Origin: Diphasiastrum complanatum
Taxonomy: Eukaryota > Streptophyta > Lycopodiopsida > Lycopodiales > Lycopodiaceae
Length of the DNA: 64,000 nucleotides
Direction of reading: 5' to 3'
NCBI GenBank assembly: GCA_029204225.1
Contig: CM055104.1
Coordinates: forward strand, 52,320,294 to 52,384,293
The position numbers and the translations under genes were made by a program. Within the stretch, counting starts at the first letter, position 1, and each line of letters opens with the position of its first letter. Below the pieces are notes generated by a model. The model was not told where the DNA came from, ran no database searches, and saw nothing but the letters and a program-made list of their open reading frames with translations. Of the stretch, positions 62,286 through 64,000 are shown one piece after another.

Positions 62286-63290
62286 AGCTAAGGTGCAGAC
62301 TTGGTGGGAAGGAAACGACCTCTACATCGGGTTGGAATCGGAAAGAGCTTGGATTTGCAAAATCTCAGTTGATTGCTGATTTCTCAAAGGAAGTTGGATT
62401 TGAGTTCACTAATTCTAGATTAAACCATGGTTAGCAAAATTCGTGGTAGAGTGCACATCCACTTAATTGATTTTGTTAAGTTTGCTTAGAATTAGTGGTT
62501 AATTCACTTTCGTTTTTCAAAATCCTTGAGATTATTCCAATACATCATGTACAAGATCTGCATGTATAGATCTAAGTACTTGTCTAAATACCTTGAACCT
62601 GCTGGAGTAAATTCCATAGTATTGAGATTTGATTGATTGCCTTGGTCTATTGTGTTCTGAAAAATTGGTTTATGCATAAGTAAACTGGCTATTGATAGAT
62701 TGATGGTAAGCAATTTATTCAGAAAAATAAACCTTTAGTAATGCTGTATTATGAAACTAGTCACCGCATGTAGAGGATTGGAATTTAAATCTAGAATTGA
62801 TCCTCCAGTAATCATGCAAGTTAAGAACATAGTGGAGTTCTGCAAATTATTGTAAATCATTTCTCTAATGGTGAGCAAGGGTTAAGCAAGGTAAGAGACT
62901 TGGTTGGATTGTGATAGATATACATGCAGATAAAATCCCAAGGTAGATGGTTGTCATAAGATCTGTAACTGAGGGAATAGTTTTCCTTTGATTGCAGACC
63001 ATCTCCTACTTGAGAAGGTTAGCGAGTGTAATCTTGTTTAGTGAATCAAATTTGCAAATAAGTTTTTGAAGGAAATGAATGGTTTCTGGTTTTCAAAATT
63101 CCTGATTTTTTTTTTATTTGACTGCTTGCGTGATGTGTTAGCATCACCAGTACTCAATGTCCATCAACAAGCTGGGCATCCAATTGTGAAACAAGTTAGA
63201 GCAGGCTTACCTCGATTATTGGTCTTACCAGTCTGAAATCTCAACTCTCTGAATTTCCAATGAACACTTGTGTTTGATTGATAAAGCCAG
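62286..63290 (+). other. Leader of the nested element; no coding sequence recognised
   Basis: AT-rich DNA after the PBS with only short ORFs and no gag start. It may be untranslated leader or unrelated sequence. Confidence 0.4.
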
Positions 63291-63299
63291 GGTCGTCCA

Positions 63300-64000
63300 A
63301 TCAGCACAGAATTACATACTGATATTTGGGTCGCGACTTCTGCGGTTGAGGGTAGTTAGGATACTTGTGACCAGGCTCTCTACAATTCGAGCATAATAGT
63401 ACATAGCCAATCGACTTTTGTGACTGAGGACAGTTAGGTGAAAAATGTCCCGACTCTTCACAGTTATAGCAGTTGCCCGACACTGGTTTAGTCGCGGTTT
63501 GAGACTTCGCTGGTCCAACAAATTCAGGAGGATTATGTCTTCTTGGTGCGAACTTGGGTCTATCCTATTGTGCTGATGTTGTAGTACCCTGAACATAGTT
63601 AGTAGTCGCATCATTTTGAAAAATAAAAAGTACCTCCTGGGCAGGATCTTCAATGTATTTGACATTCAGAGTGGCGCAGTCTTCCTTAGTGTGTCCTGAA
63701 GTTTCACATTTCGTACAACACATTCCTGAGTTGGAAGAAGACGCTTTCGATCTTTTAGCTGCAACTTCAGAGATCTGCACTTTTAAATCATTAAACTTTT
63801 TATGAAGGTTAGCCATATTACTCTTCCAAAGCTTTTCAACTTTAGAAGTTGATGACTTATCCTCGACAACTTTCATGCCATCCTTTCGTTTAGTTCGTCA
63901 TTTATTCTTTCTCTCTCCTTTGTCAGCTTCTGATTTTGATTAATCGCTGCTTTCAGATTCCGAGCTTGAAGAACTGGTACTTGAATCTGAATCTGAATCA
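63300..64000 (-). mobile_element. gag nucleocapsid region of a retroelement on the opposite strand
   Basis: Reading on the - strand from the window edge: an acidic Ser-rich tract (DSDSDSSTSSSSSESESSD), a coiled-coil-like segment (NLHKKFNDLKVQISEVAAKR), then zinc knuckles CTKCETSGHTKEDC (about 63715-63670), CYNCEESGHFSPNC (about 63470) and CSNCREPGHKYPN, where the last Cys has become Tyr. Stops occur between the parts. Multiple CX2CX4HX4C knuckles suggest a Ty3/gypsy gag. The strand is opposite to the LTR and PBS at 61866-62285, so it belongs to another element or an inversion. The start lies beyond the window. Confidence 0.75.

Overview
The window is nuclear DNA of a land plant with a retrotransposon-rich genome. 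Evidence: a spliced K+-dependent vacuolar H+-pyrophosphatase gene with eight GT-AG exons, an exact interstitial (TTTAGGG)9 block, and plant LTR retrotransposons primed by initiator-Met tRNA (TGGTATCA[AG]AGC sites). Large decayed-element blocks and sparse genes would suit a gymnosperm or fern, but I cannot assign a lineage from sequence alone. The window holds no bacterial-style operon, CRISPR array, rRNA or tRNA gene that I could support.

Layout. 1-4.2 kb: C-terminal exons of a DEAH-box RNA helicase (DEAH4/RID1-like, + strand) with several small frame breaks. 4.5-6.0 kb: a diverged tandem duplication and a Copia protease scrap. 7.36-11.5 kb: an intact vacuolar H+-PPase gene (- strand), 769 codons, with a telo-box, a GGCGAT repeat and an ABRE/G-box upstream. 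11.9-16.4 kb: no gene seen. 16.5-19.0 kb: Copia element A, which has gag and RT/RNase H but has lost protease and integrase. 19.0-20.1 kb: two unrelated tandem arrays (39 bp and 167 bp). 22.1-24.3 kb: the last two exons of a conserved-looking plant gene (- strand). 24.5 kb: telomere-type repeat. 24.9-27.4 kb: a decayed LINE (- strand) with ORF1-like and RT pieces. 27.5-32.1 kb: no gene, several palindromic and tandem patches. 32.14-37.70 kb: a structurally complete, young Copia element (element B) with both LTRs, PBS and PPT; its RT core is deleted. 37.7-47.6 kb: no gene, one long microsatellite block. 47.7-48.4 kb: an unidentified broken ORF. 48.4-52.1 kb: three Copia fragments. 52.1-56.0 kb: an antisense decayed ORF, a Ty3/gypsy integrase and a sense ORF of unknown role. 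56.5-61.9 kb: a Ty3/gypsy gag-protease element with two LTR copies; its 3' LTR is cut by another LTR element starting at 61866. 63.3-64.0 kb: a zinc-knuckle gag on the - strand.

How it fits together. Only the H+-PPase gene is clearly intact and probably functional; it would energise the vacuolar membrane by PPi hydrolysis. The gene at 22-24 kb may also be functional, but its 5' exons were not found. Nearly everything else is mobile DNA in different stages of decay. The most unusual points are: (i) the gypsy gag-protease frame, which runs over 620 codons without a frameshift and is broken seven times, each time by TAG; (ii) Copia element B, young by its LTRs but lacking RT and carrying a long open frame with a second, diverged copy of its own linker; (iii) a 355-codon antisense frame next to a gypsy integrase, with no family I can name.
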